A stretch of 64,000 nucleotides of DNA from Spirochaetota bacterium (GTDB lineage: Bacteria; Spirochaetota; UBA4802; UBA5368). Within the stretch, counting starts at the first letter, position 1. Each line of letters starts with the position of its first letter. Where the stretch lies: positions 1 to 64,000 of the forward strand of contig SCSX01000074.1 in NCBI GenBank assembly GCA_004297825.1. The letters are read 5' to 3'. Below, in pieces: positions 43,244 through 50,794 of this stretch. Made by a program: the position numbers and the translations under genes. Below the pieces are notes generated by a model. That model was not told the origin of the DNA. It saw only the letters and a program-made list of their open reading frames with translations, and did no database searches.

Positions 43244-43318
43244 AACCGCAAATGCACGCGAATAAACGCTAATATCTGCAATTTAATGATTCGCGTTCAT
43301 TCGCGTCAATTCGCGGTT
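43244..43318. repeat. Dispersed palindromic repeat, full copy
   Basis: Left arm from 43244: AACCGCAAATGCACGCGAAT and two further 10-base units. Right arm: ATTCGCGTTCATTCGCGTCA from 43289 onward, ending GCGGTT at 43318. Each arm is built of three 10-base units, and the arms are imperfect complements (AACCGC and GCGGTT pair at the tips). The element has no open reading frame, sits 12 bases after tetR and is related to 8058-8121. It resembles mobile palindromic repeats but I know no exact family name. Confidence 0.7.
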
Positions 43319-43378
43319 CCATGCGCTTAAATGAGCCGGATTAATATTTATGCGAGATATTTTTTTTGATTGTAATGG

Positions 43379-43396
43379 TTAATGGTCATTCATTAA
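43379..43396. promoter_or_regulatory. Candidate operator before the enoyl-CoA hydratase (copy B)
   Basis: TTAATGGTCATTCATTAA has perfect 6-base arms (TTAATG/CATTAA) around GTCATT. It is 20 bases upstream of the hydratase start at 43417. It shares 14 of 18 positions with the motif before tetR. Confidence 0.55.
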
Positions 43397-43416
43397 TATG
43401 TCCCCGGTAAGGCCGG

Positions 43417-44217
43417 ATGAACCGAATCCAGCGGGAGGACCGAAATTTGAATTTCCAATTAAGCACGCTTACGATCGAAAACGGACTTGCGCATTTCATG
43501 CTGAACCGCCCCAAGGTGCTGAACGCGCTCAACCTCGCACTCGTCGGGGAGCTGCGCGAGGCGCTCGATCTTGTCAGGAAATCGGCGGAGGCGCGCGTGG
43601 TCATAATCTCGGGAAGCGCCGGCAATTTCGCGGCGGGCGCCGACATCACCGGGATGGTTGACCAGTCCCCGATCGAGGCCGGCGATATGACCTTCAACGC
43701 GGTATTCAATGCAATAGAGGATTTCCCCCTTCCGGTCATAGCGGCGATCGCGGGGTACGCGCTGGGCGGGGGACTGGAGTTGGCGATGGCGTGCGACATG
43801 CGTATCTGCGGCCGGGACGCGAAATTGGGGCTGCCGGAGATCAAGCTGGGGATTTTTCCGGGGGCGGGCGGTACGCAGCGCCTTCCACGGCTGGTCGGGG
43901 CCGGGCGGGCGAAGGAAATGATCTTCCTGGGGGAATTTATCGACGCCCAGACGGCGCTTGCGTACGGTCTCTGCAATCGCGTGGCGGACGGGGACCCGGT
44001 CGAGGAGGCGGTTCGTATCGCGAAAAAACTGATCGAGCGATCGCCGGTCGCGCTCAGGTACGCCAAGGGGGTCGTCAATTACGGGAGCGCGCTGGACCTG
44101 CGCGCCGGGATCGCGCACGAAGAAAAGGTGTGGGCCGGGCTTTTTTCCACACAGGACCAGAAGGAAGGCATGAAGGCGTTCATCGAAAAACGAAAACCGA
44201 ATTTCACGGGCAGGTAG
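43417..44217 (+). CDS. Enoyl-CoA hydratase/isomerase family protein (crotonase fold)
   Basis: Crotonase-fold protein of 266 residues that hydrates 2-enoyl-CoA to 3-hydroxyacyl-CoA, or isomerises it. The oxyanion-hole blocks are AGNFAAGADITGM near 71 and IAGYALGGGLELAMACD near 110, and the two catalytic Glu positions read GLPEIKLGIFPGAGGTQRL (both Glu-like sites present). The start is uncertain: ATG 43417 has a weak ribosome-binding site, whereas a TTG at 43447 has GGGAGG eight bases upstream and would give a typical family N-terminus. It opens a plus-strand operon together with the long acyl-CoA dehydrogenase. Confidence 0.88.
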   Translation: MNRIQREDRNLNFQLSTLTIENGLAHFMLNRPKVLNALNLALVGELREALDLVRKSAEARVVIISGSAGNFAAGADITGMVDQSPIEAGDMTFNAVFNAIEDFPLPVIAAIAGYALGGGLELAMACDMRICGRDAKLGLPEIKLGIFPGAGGTQRLPRLVGAGRAKEMIFLGEFIDAQTALAYGLCNRVADGDPVEEAVRIAKKLIERSPVALRYAKGVVNYGSALDLRAGIAHEEKVWAGLFSTQDQKEGMKAFIEKRKPNFTGR

Positions 44218-44305
44218 GGGTGCGGCATTGAACGACGTGGTGATCGTGGCGAGGGAATGGGCACCGCCGCGGTGCTGGAAATAAATTAACCGTGGAGAGA
44301 GCGAC

Positions 44306-46165
44306 ATGGCACGCAATGTACTGGTGGATTCAAGGGACACGCGCTTCGTATTGTTCGAGATGCTGGGCGCAGAGGGACTCGCGGCGTATGAAAAATATGC
44401 ATGCCTGGACAGGGACGCCTTCGAGGCGACGCTCGACCTGGCCGAATTGATCGCCGTGGAACGGGTATACCCCGCGAACGCGCTCGCGGATAAAAACGGG
44501 GCGCGCTACGACGCGGCGACGAAACAGGTGTCCGTGCCGGAATCCTTCCATGACGCGATGAAGTATTTCAACGAGTCCGGGTTCACCGGGCTCGCCGCCG
44601 ATCCCGAATGGGGCGGCATGGGCATGCCCGAGGCGATAAGCCGCGCGGTCATGGAATACTTTTTCGGCGCGAGCATTTCCTTCACGATGTACGTGTCGCT
44701 CTCGGTGGGGGCGGCGAATCTCGTGAAAAATTTCGCGCCCGAAAACATGAAGAAGCTCTACCTCGAAAAGATGGTGTCCGGGCGCTGGGGCGGGACCATG
44801 TGCCTCACCGAGCCCGACGCGGGCAGCGACGTGGGGGCGCTCAAGACGAAGGCGGTACGGATGGCGGACGGAAGCTATCGCATAACGGGACAGAAGATAT
44901 TCATCTCTTCCGGCGAGAACGACCTGTATGAAAACATCGTCCACCCGGTGCTGGCGCGGATAGAGGGCGATCCGGTCGGGACGAAGGGTATTTCCATATT
45001 TCTGGTTCCCAAGTTTTTCGCGAACGAGGACGGGTCTATCGGCGCGCGCAACGACGTGGCGTGTTCGGGGATAGAGCACAAGATGGGGATCAAGGGATCG
45101 GCGACGTGCACGCTCTCGTTTGGCGATAACGGCGCCTGTACGGGCTACCTGATGGGCGGGGAGCGCCAGGGCATGAAGATCATGTTCCAGATGATGAACG
45201 AAGCGCGCCTGGACGTCGCGCTCCAGGGTCTCGCGGTCTCGAGTGCGGCGTACATGCACGCGGTGGGTTACGCGCGCACCAGGGTGCAGGGTGCGGACCC
45301 CCTCCGGAAGGGAGGCGTATCGGCCCCCATCGTGTGTCATCCCGATGTGCGGCGCATGCTGCTCTGGATGAAATCGCACGTCGAGGCGATGCGGGCGCTC
45401 ACGCTGCTCACCGCGTATTCTTCCGACGTCGCGCACGCGGAGACGGGCGAGAGGGCGCGCGAGGCGAGGGCGCTCCTGGATTTCCTGATCCCCGTGTGCA
45501 AGGCGGGGAACACCGATCTCGCGTGGCTCGTGACCGCGGAGGCGATCCAGGTCTACGGCGGCTACGGCTATTGCACCGATTACCCGGTGGAGCAGCTCGC
45601 GCGCGATTCGAAGATCCTTTCGATCTACGAGGGGACAAACGGCATCCAGTCCCTGGACCTCACGATGCGCAAGCTCCTCATGGACCCCGGCATGTATAAC
45701 TATTCCGTTTTCCGGAAGCGTGTCGCCGAAACGATCGCGCGGGCGAAGGATACGGAAGGGGGCCGATACGCGGGGTCGGTCGAAAAGGCGCTGGAGCGCC
45801 TGGACGCGGCGATAGGCGTGCTCGCCGGGTACCGCGATGCGGGAAACATGGCGGCGGTCCTCGCCGCGGCCACGCCCATGCTGCAGGCGGTCAGGATGCT
45901 CAGCCACGCGTGGATGCACCTATGGTCCCTTTCACTGTGCGCGCCCAGGCTCAGGGAGCTGTCGGGAGGCCTTGAAGGCGAAAAGCTCGCGGCGTTCGCC
46001 GCCGATAACGCCGAGGCCGCGTATTATTACGGGAAGGTGCTCTCGGCACGCTTCTTCCTGGAGACCGAGCTCCATAAATACTTCGGGCTCATGGACGCGG
46101 TGACCTCGGGGGAGAGCGCCGTCGCGGAATCGTTCGCGGACATCTTCACGGGGGCGCCGGAGTGA
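44306..46165 (+). CDS. Long acyl-CoA dehydrogenase (DmdC-like, about 620 residues)
   Basis: A large FAD dehydrogenase of the 3-methylmercaptopropionyl-CoA dehydrogenase group. MCLTEPDAGSDVGALKT near residue 170, GIKGSATCTLSFGD near 260 and QVYGGYGYCTDYPVEQLARDSKI near 415 define the fold. IYEGTNGIQSLDL keeps the catalytic Glu. A C-terminal extension of about 170 residues is characteristic of this long class. It acts on an acyl-CoA to give an enoyl-CoA, ideally the substrate of the upstream hydratase. It precedes the patatin gene by four bases. The DMSP-specific reaction is not implied. Confidence 0.9.
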   Translation: MARNVLVDSRDTRFVLFEMLGAEGLAAYEKYACLDRDAFEATLDLAELIAVERVYPANALADKNGARYDAATKQVSVPESFHDAMKYFNESGFTGLAADPEWGGMGMPEAISRAVMEYFFGASISFTMYVSLSVGAANLVKNFAPENMKKLYLEKMVSGRWGGTMCLTEPDAGSDVGALKTKAVRMADGSYRITGQKIFISSGENDLYENIVHPVLARIEGDPVGTKGISIFLVPKFFANEDGSIGARNDVACSGIEHKMGIKGSATCTLSFGDNGACTGYLMGGERQGMKIMFQMMNEARLDVALQGLAVSSAAYMHAVGYARTRVQGADPLRKGGVSAPIVCHPDVRRMLLWMKSHVEAMRALTLLTAYSSDVAHAETGERAREARALLDFLIPVCKAGNTDLAWLVTAEAIQVYGGYGYCTDYPVEQLARDSKILSIYEGTNGIQSLDLTMRKLLMDPGMYNYSVFRKRVAETIARAKDTEGGRYAGSVEKALERLDAAIGVLAGYRDAGNMAAVLAAATPMLQAVRMLSHAWMHLWSLSLCAPRLRELSGGLEGEKLAAFAADNAEAAYYYGKVLSARFFLETELHKYFGLMDAVTSGESAVAESFADIFTGAPE

Positions 46166-46169
46166 CGGC

Positions 46170-47045
46170 ATGAAGAAACGCGCGGGGAAATGGGCGCTCG
46201 TCGTCGAGGGCGGCGGGATGCGCGGGGTGTTCGCCGCGGGCGTCCTGAACGCGTTCGGGAAGGCGGGCTTCGATCCCTTCGACCTGTATATCGGCGTGTC
46301 GGCCGGGGCGTGCAACCTTGCCTCGCACCTCGCGGGGCAGAACGACAGGAACTTCGACATCATCGAGCGCTATTCCTCAACAAAGCGCTTCATAAATCTC
46401 TTGAGGTTCGTGCGCGGCGGGCATCTAATGGACCTGGACTGGCTCTGGGACGTGACCATTCTGGAGTACCGGCTCGATCTTAAAAGGCTTTTCGGAACGC
46501 TGCACGCGCGGGAAAAGGAGTTCCTCGTCGCGGTCACATCGATGGATCGCGGTGAGGCCCTGTACCTGCGGCCGGACGAAACCACGCTGGAGCACGCGCT
46601 CAAGGTTTCGAGCGCCCTCCCGCTCCTGTACCGGGGAAACCTATTCGCGGACACGGAGCGCGCGGCCGACGGCGGTGTTGCCGATTCGATACCGGTACGG
46701 GAGGCGTACCGTCGCGGGGCGGGGAGGATCACCGTGATACGGACCCGCGCATCGGATTACCGCATGGCCGCCGGTCGCATGGAAAAATTGGGCTCGATGG
46801 CGTTCAGGAAGCACCCCCGCTTCGCGAAGGCGCTGGAAGAGCGCGCGGAGAATTACAACGCATCGGTCCGGTTCATAAACGATCCGCCGGTGGGCATCAT
46901 TATCGACGAGATCGCGCCTTTGCCGGGAGAGGGACCGGGCCGAGCGACGCGGGACATGCGCGTCCTTCGCCTCGCGTATCTGCGGGGAGTCGAGAGGGGA
47001 AGCGATTTTGTAAAAAATTACCACGCGGGGGAAAAAACGCGATGA
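46170..47045 (+). CDS. Patatin-like phospholipase
   Basis: A 291-residue cytosolic patatin. The oxyanion loop GGGMRGVFAAGVL lies near residue 13, the nucleophile Ser is in GVSAGACNLAS near 47, and the catalytic Asp is in AADGGVADSIPV near 170 (family DGG motif). It belongs to the RssA/YjjU subset with an extra C-terminal domain. It is inferred to release fatty acids from membrane lipids or acyl esters. Its ATG follows the dehydrogenase stop by four bases and its stop overlaps the next gene by four bases, so it is integral to the operon. Confidence 0.87.
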   Translation: MKKRAGKWALVVEGGGMRGVFAAGVLNAFGKAGFDPFDLYIGVSAGACNLASHLAGQNDRNFDIIERYSSTKRFINLLRFVRGGHLMDLDWLWDVTILEYRLDLKRLFGTLHAREKEFLVAVTSMDRGEALYLRPDETTLEHALKVSSALPLLYRGNLFADTERAADGGVADSIPVREAYRRGAGRITVIRTRASDYRMAAGRMEKLGSMAFRKHPRFAKALEERAENYNASVRFINDPPVGIIIDEIAPLPGEGPGRATRDMRVLRLAYLRGVERGSDFVKNYHAGEKTR

Positions 47046-48508
47046 AGACACCGCAGGAGTATATCGAGAGCCTGAGAAAACTGGACCTGGTCGTGTACAT
47101 GTTCGGGAAGAGGGTTGAGAACGTGGTGGACGATCCCATTATACGGCCGTCGCTCAACGCCGTGGCGCTCACCTACGCGCTCGCGCGCAACCCGAAGTAC
47201 GAGGACATCATGACCGCGACCTCGCACCTCACCGGGAAGAAGATTAACCGTTTCACGCACATACACCGGAGCGTGGATGACCTGGTCAGGAAGAGCAAGA
47301 TGGGAAGGCTCATGGGCGCGCAGACCGGCTGCTGCTTCCAGCGTTGCGTGGGCATGGACGCGATGAACGCGCTCTCCATGACCACCTTCGATATCGACGC
47401 GAAATACGGCACGAACTACAACACGCGCTTCCTGGATTTCCTGCGCTACGTCCAGGACGAGGACCTCGTCTGCGACGGCGCGATGACCGACCCCAAGGGC
47501 GACCGCTCCCTGCCGCCGCACAAGCAGGCGGACCCGGACCTCTTTCTCCGCGTGGTCGAGGAGCGGAAGGACGGGATCGTCGTCAAGGGCGCGAAGGCGC
47601 ACCAGACCGGGGCTGTGAACTCGCACGAGGTGATCGTGATGCCCACGATTGCGATGCGCGAGGAGGACCGCGACTACGCGATCGCCTTCGCCGTGCCCAG
47701 CGACACGAAGGGCATCACCTACATCATGGGGCGCCAGTCCTGCGACACGCGCAAGCTCGAAGCCGGGAAGATCGACCGCGGGAACGCCGGGTTCGGCGGG
47801 CACGAGGCGCTCATCGTGTTCGACGACGTGTTCGTGCCCTGGGAGCGCGTGTTCATGTACAGGGAGCACGATTTCTCCGGCCAGCTCGTCGAGCAGTTCG
47901 CGTCGTACCATCGCCAGAGCTACGCCTGCAAGGTGGGCGTGGGCGACGTGCTCATAGGCGCGACCCAGACAGCGGCCGAGTACAACGGCGCGCACAAGGC
48001 GTCGCACGTGAAAGACAAGATCATCGAGATGAACCAATTGAATGAGACGCTCTACTGCGGCTGCATCGCGTGCGCTTCGGAGGGGCACTGCGAGCCGTCG
48101 GGCACGTACTACGTGAACACGCTCCTCGCGAACGTCCACAAGCAGAACATAACGCGCTTCCCCTACGAGATCGCGCGCCTCGCGCAGGATATCGCCGGCG
48201 GCCTCATGGTCACCTGTCCCTCGGAGGACGACCTCGAATCGCCCGAGGTGGGCCGCTGGGTGAAAAAATATTTCCAGGCGGCGCCGGGCGTTCCCACCGA
48301 GCACCGCATCCGGATCCTCAGGCTTCTGGAAAACATCACGATGGGGAGCGCCGCCGTCGGGTATCTCACGGAGTCTATGCACGGCGCGGGCTCGCCGCAG
48401 GCGCAGCGCATCATGATCGCGCGGCTTGTCAACATGAAGGAAAAGCAGAAACTCTCGAAGCGTCTCGCGGGCATCGTCGAGGACGGGGACATGGACGGAA
48501 AGGAATAG
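47042..48508 (+). CDS. abfD: 4-hydroxybutyryl-CoA dehydratase / vinylacetyl-CoA isomerase
   Basis: A 488-residue FAD and [4Fe-4S] protein that dehydrates 4-hydroxybutyryl-CoA to crotonyl-CoA. Family blocks are CVGMDAMNAL, GAMTDPKGDRSLPP, GAKAHQTGAVNSHE, ITRFPYEIARLAQDIAGGLM and TESMHGAGSPQAQRIMIAR. Cluster ligands Cys 98 and Cys 102 are kept, and HRQSYACK (290-297) holds the expected His, Tyr, Cys and Lys, though with one residue fewer between Tyr and Cys than I recall in the Clostridium aminobutyricum enzyme. It shares four bases with the patatin stop. Context with hydratase and 3-hydroxybutyryl-CoA dehydrogenase fits entry at crotonyl-CoA. Confidence 0.9.
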   Translation: MKTPQEYIESLRKLDLVVYMFGKRVENVVDDPIIRPSLNAVALTYALARNPKYEDIMTATSHLTGKKINRFTHIHRSVDDLVRKSKMGRLMGAQTGCCFQRCVGMDAMNALSMTTFDIDAKYGTNYNTRFLDFLRYVQDEDLVCDGAMTDPKGDRSLPPHKQADPDLFLRVVEERKDGIVVKGAKAHQTGAVNSHEVIVMPTIAMREEDRDYAIAFAVPSDTKGITYIMGRQSCDTRKLEAGKIDRGNAGFGGHEALIVFDDVFVPWERVFMYREHDFSGQLVEQFASYHRQSYACKVGVGDVLIGATQTAAEYNGAHKASHVKDKIIEMNQLNETLYCGCIACASEGHCEPSGTYYVNTLLANVHKQNITRFPYEIARLAQDIAGGLMVTCPSEDDLESPEVGRWVKKYFQAAPGVPTEHRIRILRLLENITMGSAAVGYLTESMHGAGSPQAQRIMIARLVNMKEKQKLSKRLAGIVEDGDMDGKE

Positions 48509-48567
48509 GGGCGGGGGGCCGATAGCCAAACCTGCCGGAAAATTTACTACGGGGTAGGGAAGACGCA

Positions 48568-49446
48568 ATGGACATCAAGGACATCAAAAGCATCGCGGTG
48601 ATTGGCGCCGGGAACATGGGGCACCAGATCGCCACACTGTGCGCCCTGAACGGTTTCAGGACGACGTGCACCGACACGAGCGCCGATGCGCTCGCGAAGG
48701 CGGAATCGTTTTTCGACACGTACCTTGCCGGACGGGTGCAGAAGGGCAAGCTCACGGAGTCACAGGCCGCGAAGGCGCGCGGAAACGCCCGGTTCACCCG
48801 GGAATTGCCCCAGGCCGTTAAGGACGCCGACTACGTGATCGAGGCCGCGGTGGAGACGCTCGCCATTAAAAGAAAAATCTTCGCCGATATCGACACGCAT
48901 GCGCCGGCCCACGCCATTCTCGCGACGAACAGCTCGCGCATAGTGAGCTCGCGTATCGCGGACGCGACGGGGCGTCCCTCGAAGGTATGCAACCTGCATT
49001 TTTTCAATCCCGCGCTCGTGATGAAACTCGTGGAGGTGGTGCGCGGGCCGCACTGCGCGCCGGACACGGTGGATGTCTCGTTCGAGCTGTGCAAAAAGCT
49101 CGGGAAGATTCCGGTGCTTCTCGAAAAGGAAGTGGACGGCTTTCTCCTCAACCGGATGCTGGGCGCCCTCCTGAAAGAAGCCCTGTGGCTCAATGACATG
49201 GGCATCGCCTCGCCCGAAGACATCGACAAGGCGTGCGTGCACGGCGCCGGGTATCCCATGGGACCGTTCAGGCTCATGGACCTCACCGGAATCGACCTCG
49301 AGTACTTTATCCGTATGGAGGCATTCAAGAATACAGGGGACAGGGCCGAGCTTCCCTCTCCCGGCGTGGTGAAGCGCTACCTTCAGGGCGATCACGGCGA
49401 GAAGACGGGCAGGGGCTGGTACGAATACGCGCAGGATAAGAAATGA
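48568..49446 (+). CDS. hbd: 3-hydroxybutyryl-CoA dehydrogenase
   Basis: A 292-residue NAD-dependent dehydrogenase that oxidises 3-hydroxyacyl-CoA to acetoacetyl-CoA or reverses it. The NAD motif VIGAGNMGHQIATL lies near residue 11. Catalytic His is in NLHFFNPALVMKLVEVV near 140, and NSSRIVSS matches the substrate loop. The C-terminal domain contains PMGPFRLMDLTGIDL. It follows abfD and likely works on crotonyl-CoA-derived 3-hydroxybutyryl-CoA. It is the classical short-chain enzyme, unlike the lambda-crystallin-like dehydrogenase at 15540. Confidence 0.9.
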   Translation: MDIKDIKSIAVIGAGNMGHQIATLCALNGFRTTCTDTSADALAKAESFFDTYLAGRVQKGKLTESQAAKARGNARFTRELPQAVKDADYVIEAAVETLAIKRKIFADIDTHAPAHAILATNSSRIVSSRIADATGRPSKVCNLHFFNPALVMKLVEVVRGPHCAPDTVDVSFELCKKLGKIPVLLEKEVDGFLLNRMLGALLKEALWLNDMGIASPEDIDKACVHGAGYPMGPFRLMDLTGIDLEYFIRMEAFKNTGDRAELPSPGVVKRYLQGDHGEKTGRGWYEYAQDKK

Positions 49447-49485
49447 AAGGGTTGGCGAGTAATTATTTTTTGGAGGAAAAGATTA

Positions 49486-50655
49486 ATGAACGACCATATA
49501 CCACGATCTAAAGATGACGATTACGCGGCGCCCATCATACGCGCGCGCCAGGAATTCGTGAAGGAAAAGACCGGCGCGGCGTTCAAGCACGTGGACAAGT
49601 ACTCGATCGACCCGGGGACGCTCCGCGGCAATGTCGAGAGCTTCCTGGGAACGGCCCAGGTTCCCCTGGGCCTCGCGGGGCCTCTCCTCGTGGACGGCGA
49701 ATACGCGCAGGGCGAGTTCTACGTGCCCATGGCCACCACAGAGGGGACCCTCGTGGCGAGCTACAACCGCGGGATGAAGCTGGCACACGCCTGCGGCGGG
49801 GTACGGACCACGATCGTCGATGACGCCATGAACAGGGCACCGGTATTCATGTTCGACGACGCGCGTGAAGCGAAGAAGTTCAACGCGTGGCTGGATGAGA
49901 ACTATGAGGCGATCAAGCGCGAGGCGGAGAAGACCACCTCCGTCGGGAAGCTGAAGGGACTGGAGCGCTACGCTGTGGGCAAGCTCTTCTTCGTGAGGTT
50001 CAACTTCACCACGGGCGACGCCGCGGGACAGAACATGGTGGGGAAGGCGACATTCGCGGCATGCGAATGGATCAGGGCTTCGTACCCGGCCGTCCGGCAT
50101 TACAATCTTTCGGGCAATATCGACACCGACAAGAAGACATCGTTCATCAACACCCTGAACACGCGCGGGAAGCGCGTCATCGCCGAGATAAACCTGCGCG
50201 CGGACCTCATCTCCGGGCTTGCGAAATTCCCGGCGGGCGAGCTTCTCCGGCAGCGCAACATCACCAACACCGGCGCCATCCTCGCGGGCTCGAACAACAA
50301 CGGCATGCACTCCGCGAACGGGATCACGGCCGTGTTCATCGCGACCGGGCAGGACGCGGCAAACGTCGCGGAATCCTCGGCGGCGCTCGTGTACTCCGAC
50401 CAGGCGCCGGGCGACAGCAGTTATTACTTTTCGATAACCATACCCTCCCTCATCGTCGGGACGTACGGGGGCGGGACGGGGCTGGCCACCCAGCGGGAGT
50501 GCCTGGAGATGCTGGGGTGCTACGGCGCCGGAAAGGTAAACAAGTTCGCGGAGATCGTTGCCGCGACGGTGCTCTGCGGCGAGCTCTCGTTGCTTTCAGC
50601 GGTACTGGCGGGAGACTGGGTGTCGAGCCACGAGAAGATGGGTCGCAACAGGTAG
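49486..50655 (+). CDS. HMG-CoA reductase, class I-like
   Basis: A 389-residue enzyme that reduces 3-hydroxy-3-methylglutaryl-CoA to mevalonate or the reverse. Catalytic residues in order are Glu in MATTEGTLVASYN (about 86), Lys in NIDTDKKTS (about 215), Asp in IATGQDAANVAE (about 288) and His in SSHEKMGRNR at the end. VPLGLAGPLLVDG near 60 is the typical substrate-binding block. No mevalonate kinase is near, so either the mevalonate pathway is elsewhere or the enzyme serves acyl-CoA metabolism. GGAGG precedes the ATG. It sits between the 3-hydroxybutyryl-CoA dehydrogenase and a ligase in the same operon. Confidence 0.88.
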   Translation: MNDHIPRSKDDDYAAPIIRARQEFVKEKTGAAFKHVDKYSIDPGTLRGNVESFLGTAQVPLGLAGPLLVDGEYAQGEFYVPMATTEGTLVASYNRGMKLAHACGGVRTTIVDDAMNRAPVFMFDDAREAKKFNAWLDENYEAIKREAEKTTSVGKLKGLERYAVGKLFFVRFNFTTGDAAGQNMVGKATFAACEWIRASYPAVRHYNLSGNIDTDKKTSFINTLNTRGKRVIAEINLRADLISGLAKFPAGELLRQRNITNTGAILAGSNNNGMHSANGITAVFIATGQDAANVAESSAALVYSDQAPGDSSYYFSITIPSLIVGTYGGGTGLATQRECLEMLGCYGAGKVNKFAEIVAATVLCGELSLLSAVLAGDWVSSHEKMGRNR

Positions 50656-50794
50656 GAGGCGAATCGGCGCCCGAAAATGCCGGAAGGGGGCGATGCACGG
50701 CACGCTCCCTTCCGGGGATCGGCGGCATGACGCTGCCGCGCCTGGATTTTACACTATGCACAGTTGGTTCCATGAAATAAACAGGAGGAAAACG

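Noticed and set aside
47018-48568. A 516-codon minus-strand frame opposite abfD
   Set aside because: Antisense shadow of a well-conserved gene. It is rich in His, Arg and Val repeats and has no motif or ribosome-binding site.
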